From Sediminicola sp035798135 (GTDB lineage: Bacteria > Bacteroidota > Bacteroidia > Flavobacteriales > Flavobacteriaceae), in the NCBI GenBank assembly GCA_035798135.1, contig JAPFBR010000003.1, forward strand, positions 186,001 to 250,000: DNA of 64,000 nucleotides. The letters are read 5' to 3'. This document shows positions 17,422 through 27,300 of the stretch, one piece after another. Every line of letters starts with the position of its first letter. Within the stretch, counting starts at the first letter, position 1. A program made the position numbers and the translations under genes. The notes beneath the pieces were generated by a model, which did no database searches, was not told where the DNA came from, and saw only the letters and a program-made list of their open reading frames with translations.

Positions 17422-18405
17422 TTAGTCTTTTATGACCTTCTTAGCTTTGTCTTTTAGCTTACTTATCATCGTTTTTTTTGCTTTAGACACTTGTGCCACA
17501 CTATCACTAGTCTGTGAATTTTGAAGCCCAGTTTCATTACTTGTAATGCTGCTTTCCGAAGCTTTTAAGTTGGTTTCAGGGTTCTTTTCAGTGGCGACTC
17601 CCATTGTTGTTTTGTTAGTTGTAATAAGTTCTCCTTTTAACCATTCTTTTGCAAAAGCAGAAAACACCCCATTTACCTCCTTGCCAGCACGGTAACAAGC
17701 TTTCCATTTCTCATTCTTTTTTTCATAAACAGGATTTACAAATTTTTGTATGTTGTATTTGTCGGCTTCGGTAAGCTTTGCATCGAAATCTACTGTGGCA
17801 ACAAGTGCTAAATATTCCTCCAATCTTTTTTTAACAAATACTTCTGGATTTTCTGGATAGGTCTTTTCCCAAAGTTCTTTATCCGGAAAGGAATTTTTAG
17901 ATGCAATTAGTAAATTGTCTATCCGCTTAAGGTTGGCAGCTTTCATTTTTTTTTGTTCAGCAACATAAGATGCATCATTGGGATAGTTTTTTATATTCAA
18001 ATCAAAAACTGCATTTTCTTCTTTTAGATTACTTAAGCTTCTACCACCATCCTCATGCTCATCTTTTAAAGGCATTGCTCCTTCTTTAAGTTTCACATAT
18101 TTGGTTATAAACTCTTCACTATTAATATATTTTTTGGTGTAATCACATAAATCTTTGGCAGCAGCTAATTTATCGCCAGTTATAATAGTTTGCAATACGC
18201 CACGATTTACATGGGGTAAAATAAAGGTTTTTCCTACGCCATCAAACATAGGTTTCGTGTCTGTTCTACCAATAAAATTTAAAGCAATCATATCTTGGGC
18301 ATATTCAGCTTGCATGTTTAGGCGTGCTATGATAGTATCTCCTATTTTATAGGCAGAAATACTTAAAAGCATCAGTACAATAAGTAATGGAAGTTTAATT
18401 TTCAT
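17422..18405 (-). CDS. Exported protein of unknown function
   Basis: A 327-residue protein I do not recognise. It begins with a signal peptide or membrane anchor (about 5-20), has a mostly helical, Lys/Glu-rich middle (about 80-250) with one Cys near residue 87 and another near 235, and ends in a Ser/Thr/Asn-rich linker followed by a very basic tail (AKKTMISKLKDKAKKVIKD). The OmpA-like protein encoded next also begins its mature part with a KKLKDKVVSK-type basic stretch. It starts 11 bases after the TPR gene, so the two are almost certainly co-transcribed. Confidence 0.8.
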   Translation of the reverse strand: MKIKLPLLIVLMLLSISAYKIGDTIIARLNMQAEYAQDMIALNFIGRTDTKPMFDGVGKTFILPHVNRGVLQTIITGDKLAAAKDLCDYTKKYINSEEFITKYVKLKEGAMPLKDEHEDGGRSLSNLKEENAVFDLNIKNYPNDASYVAEQKKMKAANLKRIDNLLIASKNSFPDKELWEKTYPENPEVFVKKRLEEYLALVATVDFDAKLTEADKYNIQKFVNPVYEKKNEKWKACYRAGKEVNGVFSAFAKEWLKGELITTNKTTMGVATEKNPETNLKASESSITSNETGLQNSQTSDSVAQVSKAKKTMISKLKDKAKKVIKD

Positions 18406-18416
18406 GATGAAGATTT

Positions 18417-20657
18417 TTAGTTGTTAAATAATCCTTTTTGAGGCTGAATATTACCAGGTACTTGTACACTCGTATTTATTGTAGATTGTATTCCGTTTTG
18501 TTTTATGTTATCTAAAGCTTCTTCTGATTCCATCATAGCATTTGAAGCTTTCTCCATATCAGAAATGCTTTTTTTCAATTTTTCTGATTTATTTATCTCT
18601 TTCTGTATTTGTGTATCACCTTCCCTTACATCATTTTCCTCACTTAAGCGGTTTAATTCTTTATTAAATAGTTTCATTATTTCTTCATTTGATTTCTCAT
18701 TTGGGCTTTTTACTTTATCACAATCGGTAGACATCATTTTTTTTAAAAGCTCTTTTAGTGCTTTTGATTTTTGTGAATCAATCAATTTTTGTAATTGCTG
18801 CGATAAACCTCTATCCGTTGCCGCATTTACTTCAGCATCAGTTACATTACTACTAATACTACCAGCCGATGTACTTACTGATGGCGCAATACCAGATTCG
18901 GCTATGGTAGATTTTCCTGCAGTAAACGAAACGGAATGATTGGGCACCGCTTTACTAGGGTTGCTTTTGATGCCTAAACTATTTTTATCAAAGTTTTTGG
19001 TAGCATTGGTTAACTGCTGCCAGTCTTTACCAATGGGTACTTGCACAATGGTAGGGCAACTAAAATTGGGTATTTCAGGTGTATTTATAGATTTTAAACT
19101 AGGCTCAATTGTTTTATAACCACATTTTGAATCACTTACTTGTTCGAGAATTGCACTTTCATACAAGGTTTTTAAATTAGTTGTCCAACCCAAACAACTC
19201 ATAATGATGGTGTTTTTTGGATTCCCAGTCACATACCAAGACCAAGTGCAATATGCATTTAACCAAACACGAAATTCTTCAATTTTTTTTGCATAAAATT
19301 CCCGAATTTTCGGATTACTATAGGCGAGAAAGCTACTATTTTTACCATCAATGTCTGGACATTTATCATCTTTTCCAGGTTTTTTAATCCGATCAGATGC
19401 GGACTGAATTTCGTTTTTTAAAGCTTGGTCGTCTTTTGCAAATTGTTGTTGCCATTGTACCATGTATGTATTCAATACAGAGAGTACCGTATTAGCTGTA
19501 AGACTCATTTTATTAACGCCTTTGGTATTTTCTAGCATCATTGTACTCACAAACTCTTCTTCGCCTTTGTTGGCAAGTGCTTGTACGTCAATGCTATTCG
19601 CTTCAAGAACTTGCTCAAGTTTAGCATCTAAATCTTCAAACATTTTTGCATAACCATTTTGGATGCTTTGGTCAAGTTCAAATCCAGATAAATGGTCGGA
19701 TAAATCAGGGATAAAAATCCAGTCTTTCGGGAAATAATCGTAAATAGTGATGCTGTTTTTTAATTTCTCAAAATCTATTTTATCAGATCCTTTTTTACCA
19801 GCCTTATTTTTAAGTACTTTTTGAATGACAGGGAGTGGTCCCTTTTCTATGGCCTTTACATATTCTGCTTCAGCTTTTATAGGATCGCCTTGTAATTCAT
19901 CAATTAAACCACCACATAAAAGGGCTTCGGCCTGAGATGGATTTATTGCAATGGCTCTATAAATGGGTGTTTTGGCACTATCCAGTTCTCCTAAACCAAA
20001 CCAAGCTTGACCAAGATTATTAAGCACTGTACTATTATCAGGTAATTCTTTTACTAATTTGTTTAAAACAGGAATGGCTTGTTCTTCGTACCCATATTGC
20101 GATAATAAAGCAGCCATATTGTTTTGGAAATTAACATTGATTGGATCTTTTTGTACCGCTTTCATACTTAATGCCATCGCAGTTTGAGGGTGCCCCTGTG
20201 CCATAGCTAAAATAGCGGCATTATTTAGGTCCGAGGCTGTAAGGGCTTTAGTAAGTACAGATTTTATTAAGGCAATTTCTTGAGGTTCACCTTTAGCCAT
20301 AATTTTAGCGTAAAGATTACTCGCATAGGTACTAATTGTTGCCGCAGTTACCTTTTGTTTAGGAATGGCAGCAATTCTAGCCATATCTTTTTTAGGGACT
20401 AACTGTGCATTGGTCTCAAAATCTGCATACATGAACATTGCCGCTGCAGGTTCGGTCATTGCTGGCATCATTCCTTTCATCATTTTCTGGAATTCTGCTT
20501 TTTCATCTGGATCCATATCTTTCATGGCTTCCTCCATCTGCTTTTGCATTTCCGAAACTGAAGGGTTACTTGTTCTTTCAACCTTAGTAATAGGTTTTTG
20601 GGCATGTATGTTTACACATAGCAAAAGAAGGCTTAGCTTTAGAATATTTTTATACAT
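18417..20657 (-). CDS. Exported TPR-repeat protein of unknown function
   Basis: A 746-residue protein with a signal peptide (about 1-19, ending NIHAQ). A Met-rich helical stretch (about 38-68, MQKQMEEAMKDMDPDEKAEF) comes first, then tetratricopeptide repeats at about 140-290 (NAAILAMAQGHPQTAMALSM, VLNNLGQAWFGLGELDSAKT). A long region with several Cys and Trp residues follows (about 400-560), then a Ser-rich part and a C-terminal charged coiled coil (about 640-720). It is the first gene of the operon with the unknown exported protein and the OmpA-like protein. TPRs suggest a scaffold in the periplasm; the substrate or partner is unknown. Confidence 0.85.
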   Translation of the reverse strand: MYKNILKLSLLLLCVNIHAQKPITKVERTSNPSVSEMQKQMEEAMKDMDPDEKAEFQKMMKGMMPAMTEPAAAMFMYADFETNAQLVPKKDMARIAAIPKQKVTAATISTYASNLYAKIMAKGEPQEIALIKSVLTKALTASDLNNAAILAMAQGHPQTAMALSMKAVQKDPINVNFQNNMAALLSQYGYEEQAIPVLNKLVKELPDNSTVLNNLGQAWFGLGELDSAKTPIYRAIAINPSQAEALLCGGLIDELQGDPIKAEAEYVKAIEKGPLPVIQKVLKNKAGKKGSDKIDFEKLKNSITIYDYFPKDWIFIPDLSDHLSGFELDQSIQNGYAKMFEDLDAKLEQVLEANSIDVQALANKGEEEFVSTMMLENTKGVNKMSLTANTVLSVLNTYMVQWQQQFAKDDQALKNEIQSASDRIKKPGKDDKCPDIDGKNSSFLAYSNPKIREFYAKKIEEFRVWLNAYCTWSWYVTGNPKNTIIMSCLGWTTNLKTLYESAILEQVSDSKCGYKTIEPSLKSINTPEIPNFSCPTIVQVPIGKDWQQLTNATKNFDKNSLGIKSNPSKAVPNHSVSFTAGKSTIAESGIAPSVSTSAGSISSNVTDAEVNAATDRGLSQQLQKLIDSQKSKALKELLKKMMSTDCDKVKSPNEKSNEEIMKLFNKELNRLSEENDVREGDTQIQKEINKSEKLKKSISDMEKASNAMMESEEALDNIKQNGIQSTINTSVQVPGNIQPQKGLFNN

Positions 20658-20852
20658 AATACCTATTTTAGAATGATGTTATGATTAGTGGATCGTACTA
20701 TAACTTATTGAAGTAAAGGTCACTGTTATACCCAAACCAAACAATCCCCTAAAAACATGATTTTCAGTTGCTCATAAAAAATCATGGAAAACAGGGATGA
20801 AGTTTTCATTGCCAAAGTTGTTACTTTGTAGAACAGATATAAACCCTTCAAT

Positions 20853-22781
20853 ATGCAGAAATCCTTAAACTGGGTATTTATACTTTTGATGTCTTTAGTT
20901 ATTTCTGCTCAACAAACAAATACCGCCAGCCTAAATACTCAATTGGTAGAAACCAAAGAAGATACAACCAAGGTTAAAATATTTTTGGAACTAATGTCGA
21001 GCTATGAAAGCAGCGAACCTGAAAAAGCGCTGCAATATGGCAAGATGGCCCATACATTAAGTGAGAAAATAAATTTTTATACTGGCAAAATAAGAGCTTC
21101 AAGAGGACTAGGGAAAGTTTTTGTGATTCAAGGAAAATTGGATTCTGCCTTATATTACCATCAATATTCCCTTAAACATGCGCAAGAAAATAAAGATTCT
21201 ATAAATATCGGAGCTTCCTTATTGAAAATTGGTTCTACTTATAGAAGGATGTCCGATTTTAAAAATGCATTAGACTATGCTACAAAAGCAATCAAAATTA
21301 TTGAATCCTATGGAGATAAAACCTCCATAGCGGAAATGAATGATGCGCTGCAATTGATATACTTTTCCCTTCCAAATTACGAGAAGGCCATACTCTATGG
21401 GTCTAAGGCAGTTTCACAAGCCCGAGAGTTAAAAAATAAACCACTTTTGATGCAGGCCTTAAGTAATTTAACCTTGAGCTATAATGAAACGAAACGTTTT
21501 AAAGAATCAAAAAAAGCGTTAGTTGAAGCCCAGGCATTAGCCACTGAGTTGCAGGATCTAAATGCTGAATCTGCTATATTATTAAATCTTGCCGGCGTAT
21601 TTTTAAAACAAGGGGATTATAAAACATTAAAAGAATATGCCAACAAAGCGCTAATTATTAATAAAAAAATTGGATCAACCGATGGGGAATGTGTTTCCCT
21701 AAGAGCATTGGCGATTTCTTATTTACATGAAAAAGAATATTTACTAGCAAAGGATTATGCACTAAATGCCTTAGAAATTGCCGAAGCCAATAACTATAAA
21801 ACCGAAATGGGAGATTGTTATAAGCTACTGTCCAATATTTCCTTTGCCATGCAGAATCTTGAAGATGGAGAACGTTATTATGAAAAAAGTAACGCCATGA
21901 TAGAAGAAATATTTAATGAAGCATATCTACAATCTGCCGCCCAATTCGAAAAAAAATATGAAACTGAGGAAAAAGATTCTAAAATAAAATTGCAAAGTTT
22001 AAAATTAAACCAAAAAAATATATTGAATTATATTTTTATTGGATCAAGTATAGCTTTATTGCTCTTTATTTTATTACTGTATAGGAACTATAGCCACAAA
22101 CAAAAACTTCAGTTTCATCGTATAAGTGAATTGGAAAAAGAAAAACAACTTACGGCTACTGAAGCCGTGTTAAAAGGGGAAGAACAAGAACGAATCAGAT
22201 TGGCAAAAGATTTGCATGATGGATTGGGCGGGATGCTCTCAGGAATTAAGTATTCTTTTCAAACTATAAAACAGAACCTCATTATGACCCCTGATAACCA
22301 AATGTCATTTGAGCGAAGTATGGATATGTTAGATAGTTCCATAAAAGAAATGCGTCGGGTAGCGCATAACATGATGCCTGAATCATTAGTGAAATTTGGA
22401 TTAGATACTGCTGCAAAGGACTTTTGTAATGAAATTAATACAAGTGGTGCATTAAAAATAAACTATCAGTCAATGGGGATGTCGGCAATAGCTATAGATC
22501 AAACTACCGCCATCACAATGTATAGGGTGCTACAGGAATTGATAAACAACATCATAAAACATGCTAGCGCTAAAACTGCAATTGTACAATTCACATTTAC
22601 AGATACTGTCCTTACATTAACTGTTGAAGATGATGGTAAGGGATTTTATCCTGAAAACTTGAACCAAACCAAAGGAATGGGCTGGGCGAATATAAAAAAT
22701 AGAATAAATTTTCTAGGAGGGGTCATTCATATAGACTCCAAACCCGGAAAAGGAACCTCAGTACACATAGAAATTAATTGA
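20853..22781 (+). CDS. TPR-containing sensor histidine kinase (HisKA_3 / NarX-like)
   Basis: A 642-residue kinase. A signal sequence (1-19) leads into periplasmic TPR-like helical repeats (about 40-350), one membrane helix (about 390-411) and a cytoplasmic coiled coil. The HisKA_3 dimerisation domain has phospho-His455 in RIRLAKDLHDGLGG, and the HATPase domain has an N box ELINNIIKHA, DDGKGF and KGMGWANIKNR. This architecture is common in flavobacteria. The cognate NarL-type regulator starts three bases after its stop. It is divergent from the TPR/OmpA operon and could control it, which is inference from position only. Confidence 0.93.
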   Translation: MQKSLNWVFILLMSLVISAQQTNTASLNTQLVETKEDTTKVKIFLELMSSYESSEPEKALQYGKMAHTLSEKINFYTGKIRASRGLGKVFVIQGKLDSALYYHQYSLKHAQENKDSINIGASLLKIGSTYRRMSDFKNALDYATKAIKIIESYGDKTSIAEMNDALQLIYFSLPNYEKAILYGSKAVSQARELKNKPLLMQALSNLTLSYNETKRFKESKKALVEAQALATELQDLNAESAILLNLAGVFLKQGDYKTLKEYANKALIINKKIGSTDGECVSLRALAISYLHEKEYLLAKDYALNALEIAEANNYKTEMGDCYKLLSNISFAMQNLEDGERYYEKSNAMIEEIFNEAYLQSAAQFEKKYETEEKDSKIKLQSLKLNQKNILNYIFIGSSIALLLFILLLYRNYSHKQKLQFHRISELEKEKQLTATEAVLKGEEQERIRLAKDLHDGLGGMLSGIKYSFQTIKQNLIMTPDNQMSFERSMDMLDSSIKEMRRVAHNMMPESLVKFGLDTAAKDFCNEINTSGALKINYQSMGMSAIAIDQTTAITMYRVLQELINNIIKHASAKTAIVQFTFTDTVLTLTVEDDGKGFYPENLNQTKGMGWANIKNRINFLGGVIHIDSKPGKGTSVHIEIN

Positions 22782-22784
22782 CAA

Positions 22785-23402
22785 ATGGGCATACGAATAT
22801 TTATAACAGATGACCATTATATGATCATCGAAGGAATAAGGTCCCTACTTCAGGATGAAAAGAACATCGAATGGCTAGGGCATGCCATGACGGCGGATTC
22901 ATGTCTCGCATTTTTAAAAAAACAACAACCGGATGTACTTCTTTTAGACGTCAATCTCCCTGATAAAAGTGGTATAGACCTATGCAAAGAAATAAAAACA
23001 CGTTACCCAAAAATTCAAATAATAGCTTTGAGCTCCTTTAACCAACAAAGTTTTATTCAAAAAATGCTTGATAATCGTGCCTCCGGATATGTTTTAAAAA
23101 ATGCATCCAAGGAAGAGATAATTAATGCCATCGAAACTGTAATTGAAGGAGATATATTTTTGAGCCAAGAAGCCGCATTAGTCATGGATCAATGTGACAT
23201 CCCAAAAACCCCAATTATTACAAGAAGAGAAAAAGAAGTGCTTTTATTAATTGCCAGTGGCTTGACAAACCTAGAAATAGCGGAAAAGTTATTTATCAGT
23301 TCCGCAACTGTAGATACACATAGAAAAAATTTGTTGGCCAAATTTGAAGCTAAAAATTCAGCATCATTAGTTCGTTTGGCTTACGAATTAAACATCGTTT
23401 AG
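22785..23402 (+). CDS. NarL/LuxR-family response regulator
   Basis: A 205-residue regulator. The receiver domain (1-120) has acidic pocket D9-D10, phospho-acceptor D55 (LLLDVNLPDKSG), a switch Ser in ALSSF and Lys in YVLKNAS. A LuxR-type helix-turn-helix occupies about 143-200 (TRREKEVLLLIASGLTNLEI, ATVDTHRKNLLAKF). It is co-transcribed with the TPR histidine kinase just upstream. The first hairpin and T run of the 23480-23851 array lie about 110 bases past its stop and may end the transcript. Confidence 0.95.
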   Translation: MGIRIFITDDHYMIIEGIRSLLQDEKNIEWLGHAMTADSCLAFLKKQQPDVLLLDVNLPDKSGIDLCKEIKTRYPKIQIIALSSFNQQSFIQKMLDNRASGYVLKNASKEEIINAIETVIEGDIFLSQEAALVMDQCDIPKTPIITRREKEVLLLIASGLTNLEIAEKLFISSATVDTHRKNLLAKFEAKNSASLVRLAYELNIV

Positions 23403-23479
23403 CGCAAAAGATCAAGACTCAATTTTCATTGAGCATAAAATAATCATTTGATGAATCTCCAGTAACTTTCCCTAAGGTT

Positions 23480-23851
23480 ATCCTATACGGGGTCGGGACT
23501 CAAGTCACTCCAATACAGGCTATCGCCTGTTTGTTTTTTTTGTTTATGATTGGGAAGCAAACCTCCGCTTTGGTCCAGGATTACCTCGTTGACACTCGGT
23601 GATCCTGTAGTGGGGTCGGGGCTCAAGTCACTCCAATACAGGCTATCGCCTGTTTGTCTTTTTTGTTTATGATTGGGAAGCAATCTTCCGCCTTGGTCCC
23701 AGATTACCTCGTTGGCACTCGGTGATCCTATATGGGGTCGGGGCTCAAGCTACTCCAATACAGGTTATCGCCTGTTTGTCTTTTTTGTTTTTACAACGAG
23801 GGGGAAGAAAACCTCCGTCTTGTTCCCGGATTACCTCGTTGACACTCGGTG
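23480..23851. repeat. Tandem array of three 122-127-bp intergenic units with terminator-like hairpins
   Basis: Three similar units begin at 23480, 23602 and 23725. Each contains ACAGGC-TATC-GCCTGT followed by a long T-rich stretch (hairpins at 23515-23530, 23638-23653 and 23760-23775). It is followed by an inverted repeat GGATTACC/GGTGATCC around a 12-base loop. In the third unit a C-to-T change in the first hairpin keeps pairing as a G-U wobble. The period is not a constant multiple of three and reading frames differ between copies, so it is not coding. It lies between the NarL-type gene and tRNA-Pro(TGG); 23852-23954 beyond it has no recognisable feature. Confidence 0.93.
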
Positions 23852-23954
23852 ATCCTTGGAGGGTATGTTGCTCAACAAAAGCCTGAAACCTTGGGTTTCT
23901 TTCTATTTTATTTTCCATACTTACAAAAGCAAGCTTTTGACGCCGGAAAACAAA

Positions 23955-23982
23955 AAAGCCAGACATGAATGTCTGGCTTTTG
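23955..23982 (-). terminator. Terminator of tRNA-Pro(TGG)
   Basis: The inverted repeat GCCAGACAT/ATGTCTGGC (23958-23966 and 23969-23977) has an A run on its left, which is a T run on the minus strand. It starts a few bases past the CCA end of the tRNA. Confidence 0.88.
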
Positions 23983-23983
23983 T

Positions 23984-24061
23984 TGGTCGGGGTGGCAGGA
24001 TTCGAACCTGCGGCCTCCTGCTCCCAAAGCAGGCGCGATAACCGGGCTACGCTACACCCCG
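23984..24061 (-). tRNA. tRNA-Pro (anticodon TGG)
   Basis: The minus strand reads CGGGGTGTAGCGTAGCCCGG, then an anticodon stem CCTGC/GCAGG around loop TTTGGGA (anticodon TGG), T arm GCAGGTTCGAATCCTGC, and acceptor end CACCCCG with discriminator A and encoded CCA (23984-23986). All stems pair. It shares a promoter with the broken copy upstream (24111-24195). Confidence 0.97.
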
Positions 24062-24110
24062 AATTGGTTATCTATAAATTCAATATTTTAACTCCTTTAA
24101 TCTACATTTT

Positions 24111-24195
24111 TGTTGTGGCAGCCCCGAAACTTCGGGGGAACCTGCGGCCTCCTGCTCCCAAAGCAGGCGCGATAACCGGGCTACGCTACACCCCG
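24111..24195 (-). pseudogene. Broken duplicate of tRNA-Pro(TGG)
   Basis: Positions 24138-24197 repeat exactly the 5' three-quarters of the neighbouring tRNA-Pro(TGG), including the D arm, the anticodon arm and the first strand of the T stem. After that, the T loop is replaced by an insertion containing the palindrome CCCCGAAACTTCGGGG, and the 3' acceptor strand with CCA is missing. Only GTGGCAG of the original 3' side remains (about 24115-24121). It cannot form an acceptor stem or a normal T arm, so it should not be chargeable. It lies between the promoter and the intact tRNA. Confidence 0.88.
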
Positions 24196-24245
24196 AAAAA
24201 TATACGATAGTATACTACCTAGTAAACCATCCTATTTTCGGATTG

Positions 24246-24274
24246 CAAATATAAGATAATACTTAGAAAAACAA
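24246..24274 (-). promoter_or_regulatory. Promoter of the tRNA-Pro(TGG) locus
   Basis: A minus-strand TTG (24272-24274), 18 bases, then TATATTTG (24246-24253) fit the Bacteroidota promoter pattern well. The transcript would run first through the broken tRNA copy (5' end at 24195) and then the intact tRNA (5' end at 24061). Confidence 0.8.
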
Positions 24275-24296
24275 GTGAAAAAATGCCTTATAAAAC

Positions 24297-24330
24297 AAAA
24301 TAGGTGCTAAATATTTTTAGCACCTATTTT
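24297..24330 (-). terminator. Terminator of the giant adhesin gene
   Basis: TAGGTGCTAAA (24301-24311) pairs with TTTAGCACCTA (24316-24326) and is flanked by an A run and a T run, so it can act in both directions. It starts about 30 bases beyond the adhesin stop codon. Confidence 0.9.
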
Positions 24331-24358
24331 GTCAAGGTCTTAGCCTATTATACTATCG

Positions 24359-27300
24359 TTATCTGAAGAGGGTAAAATGCCCCACATATTGTTGTTTGTC
24401 GGCGTCATTGGCATTTACTACATACCAATAATCTCCTGTTGGCACTTCGTTCCCTTCATATCTGCCGTCCCAGCCTTTTACTTGGTCCAATATTGCAACG
24501 ACCCTACCATAACGGTCATAGATCTTGACCACCAGATTTGGAAACAGTTCCCTATTTCCAGGAGCCCAAACTTCGTTCATATTATCCCCATCCGGGGTAA
24601 AGAAATTCGGCATTTCAAGTACACCTGTAAAATCGAACGGGATGGTAATAGTAACATTACAGCCATAGGCATCTACCACCCGGATAGTCACCGTAGCATC
24701 CATATTCAAGGTAAACAAATTGTTGTTGCCTGTAGATTGCCCTTGAAAGAAATATTCGTAGTCACCGAAACCACCAGTTGCTATTGCCGTAATTTCATTT
24801 GGTCCAGTTTTAATGGCTTCAAGAATCAATGGATCATAAGGGTCTATAGTAAATGCTACCGAAGTAGAACATCCGTTTTCATGGTACAAATACACTATAT
24901 GGTCCCCTGGAGGCAAGTCTCCAAAAGTATAAGTTGTATCTGCCAAGGTAATATCATCCACATCCAAAGAAAAAAGCAGTCTAGATAACACCCTTGGATC
25001 CTGCATTTCCACGGTAACCGTACTATTGGGGAATATCCCTTCACAACCATATTCCGGTATAGCCGTAGCTGTAAGATCCACACCTATTATAATTGGCATT
25101 ACCACATTGGTTTCACAACCCCTGGCATCTCTAACAAAAGCTACATAGGTCTCCCCTCCTACTAAATTATCAAAGAATAAGGCATCATTCCTCACAAAAT
25201 TTGCTGGATCGGAAGAATTTAAGCTTGTCTCATAATATGTTTGTAACGTTACAAGATCCACAAAAGGAGTTCCCCCAGTAATGGTCAATTGGGCCGAACC
25301 ATCCATCGCATTGATACATGTTTCGGGAGTCTCAATGGAAGAAACCGACAGCAACGCTGGTTCTATGATTACCAAAGTTTGTTTCTCAGAACATCCTTTT
25401 TCATCCAATATCAAAATTTCATATGTGCCTGCATCCAAATCGTCGAATACAAACTGTCCCGGTGTTGTTGGCTCACTAAAGAAATCGTTGAAGTTGGGAG
25501 AAATGGCGAACTGCAAAAGTCCTACCCCCCCTGACTGAACTTCAATCGCAATGGAACCATCGGACAATCCGTTACAAGACACTCCTACGGGTATGGCCGT
25601 GAACTGTATTGGTTCTGGTCTTAAGATCACTATTGGGCCTTTCACATCCCCACAGGTCACCCCACTGATTACACTGACATAATAATCGTTCCCTGCAGGT
25701 AACCCTTCAAAAGTACCGTCATTTTGTGTAGGTCTAAATAGGGTTGCAGATGCATTGGGAGCAAATGGGTCTCCTGGATCGCCCACCCATAATTGAAATT
25801 GGTAATTCCCAACTCCACCAGCAGCAAAGGATTCAATTCTTCCATCCAGTTCCGAAGCACAAGATATATCATCGGGTAAGTTCATTACCAGATCTACATT
25901 TTCCGCATTCACCAAGGTGATGCCCTGAGAGCGCACACTGTTACAAACGTTCAACCCCGTAACATCCTTTTTACGGATATCATATTGATAAAAACCAGGA
26001 CCAACTGTAATCAGTTCAGAGGTTCCCGCCATGACCATATAAGGATCAGTTGGTAAAGCATTAAAAGCTCTATACTCGTACACATAACCAACTTCAGGGT
26101 TTTCTACACTCAATCGTATTTGGCCCTGTCCCCCACATCCTGGTGCCTGCACCTGTACCAATTTGGGATCAATTGGTGGTGGTGGGTTCACGAAGTAGGG
26201 AACTGTTACCCCTATACATGCAAAACCGGAAGAAATCTCAATCGCATACCAGCCAGAGCTTATATAACCGCCTGATAGCCCAACAAAGGTTGGCAAATCT
26301 TGTAACCCACTTGTGGAAACAATATCCATGTTGTCATTACTTCCCAAATACAACAATCTGTACTTGTATCCTGCTCCCGGAACACCACCGGATGCACCCG
26401 CTAAGGCTGTTAGGATAGTCCCCGTGGTTGTGTCAAAAGCCTCTAATACGGCATTGTTTCCTCCAGGACAAACCAATGCCTGTGGCTCTCGGATCCCAGC
26501 TATTATAGGAGCAATAGGACTTAACTGGATATCTATGGTTACCTCGCACCCTTGTATATCCGTTACCGTTATCCGATAATTCCCACTTGATAAATTTTCA
26601 AATTCATTGTTCGGTCCTGGAGCTACTATTGTCACAAAGGTGCCACTGCCAGCTGGGCCTTCTATGGCCAAACTAAAATCATAAGGCGCTATGTCCCATC
26701 CCCCTTGGGCGGTAACCTGGATTTTACCAAGATTATCATCACAGCTCACATTACCCAGTTCCAGGGCCGTTAAAGTAAGCGGTCCATTGGGGCTTCTTAT
26801 CGTCGCCACATTGCTATTACCTGAACAATATGGTAAATCATCAGAAGTCACGACCACATAGAAATTTCCTCCAGGAAGTCCCGTAATAGTTTCGGGATTA
26901 TTGGATGTATGGAAACTACCTGTAGCCAGAGAGATTGAAGCTGTTAAATCAAGGCTACTATATACATTATAGGTATAATTCCCAGAATAATTTGTTACTG
27001 TAATGGCCATTTCTCCATCATCCACTCCAAAACATTGGATAGGTTTTGCCTCACTGATAACAACAGTTGGTGCAACAGGCTCATTTACCGTATGTTTTGG
27101 CAAAGGATAGGTACAACCACCTATATTGTCGGTTATCTCAAAAAGATAGTCTCCGGTAGCTGGCAAATTGATCAATGCAAAATTATTGCCGACAACTACT
27201 ACAGGTGCTACCGGAATAATAGAATTGGTAGTCACCGTAAAGCTTGTGGTTCCCACTACATCGATCCGTACCTGTTCTGGGTCTCTACAATCCAAATCTC

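Noticed and set aside
23480..23851. CRISPR array
   Set aside because: Units are over 120 bases with no short constant repeat and variable spacers, and no cas gene is present.
23483..23966. Two minus-strand frames across the tandem array (with the motif QTGDSLYWSDLSPDP)
   Set aside because: The same DNA is read in different frames in successive copies because unit lengths vary, so the frames are a by-product of the repeat, not genes.
24111..24195. A second functional tRNA-Pro(TGG)
   Set aside because: The T arm and the 3' acceptor strand are missing, so it cannot fold or be charged normally.
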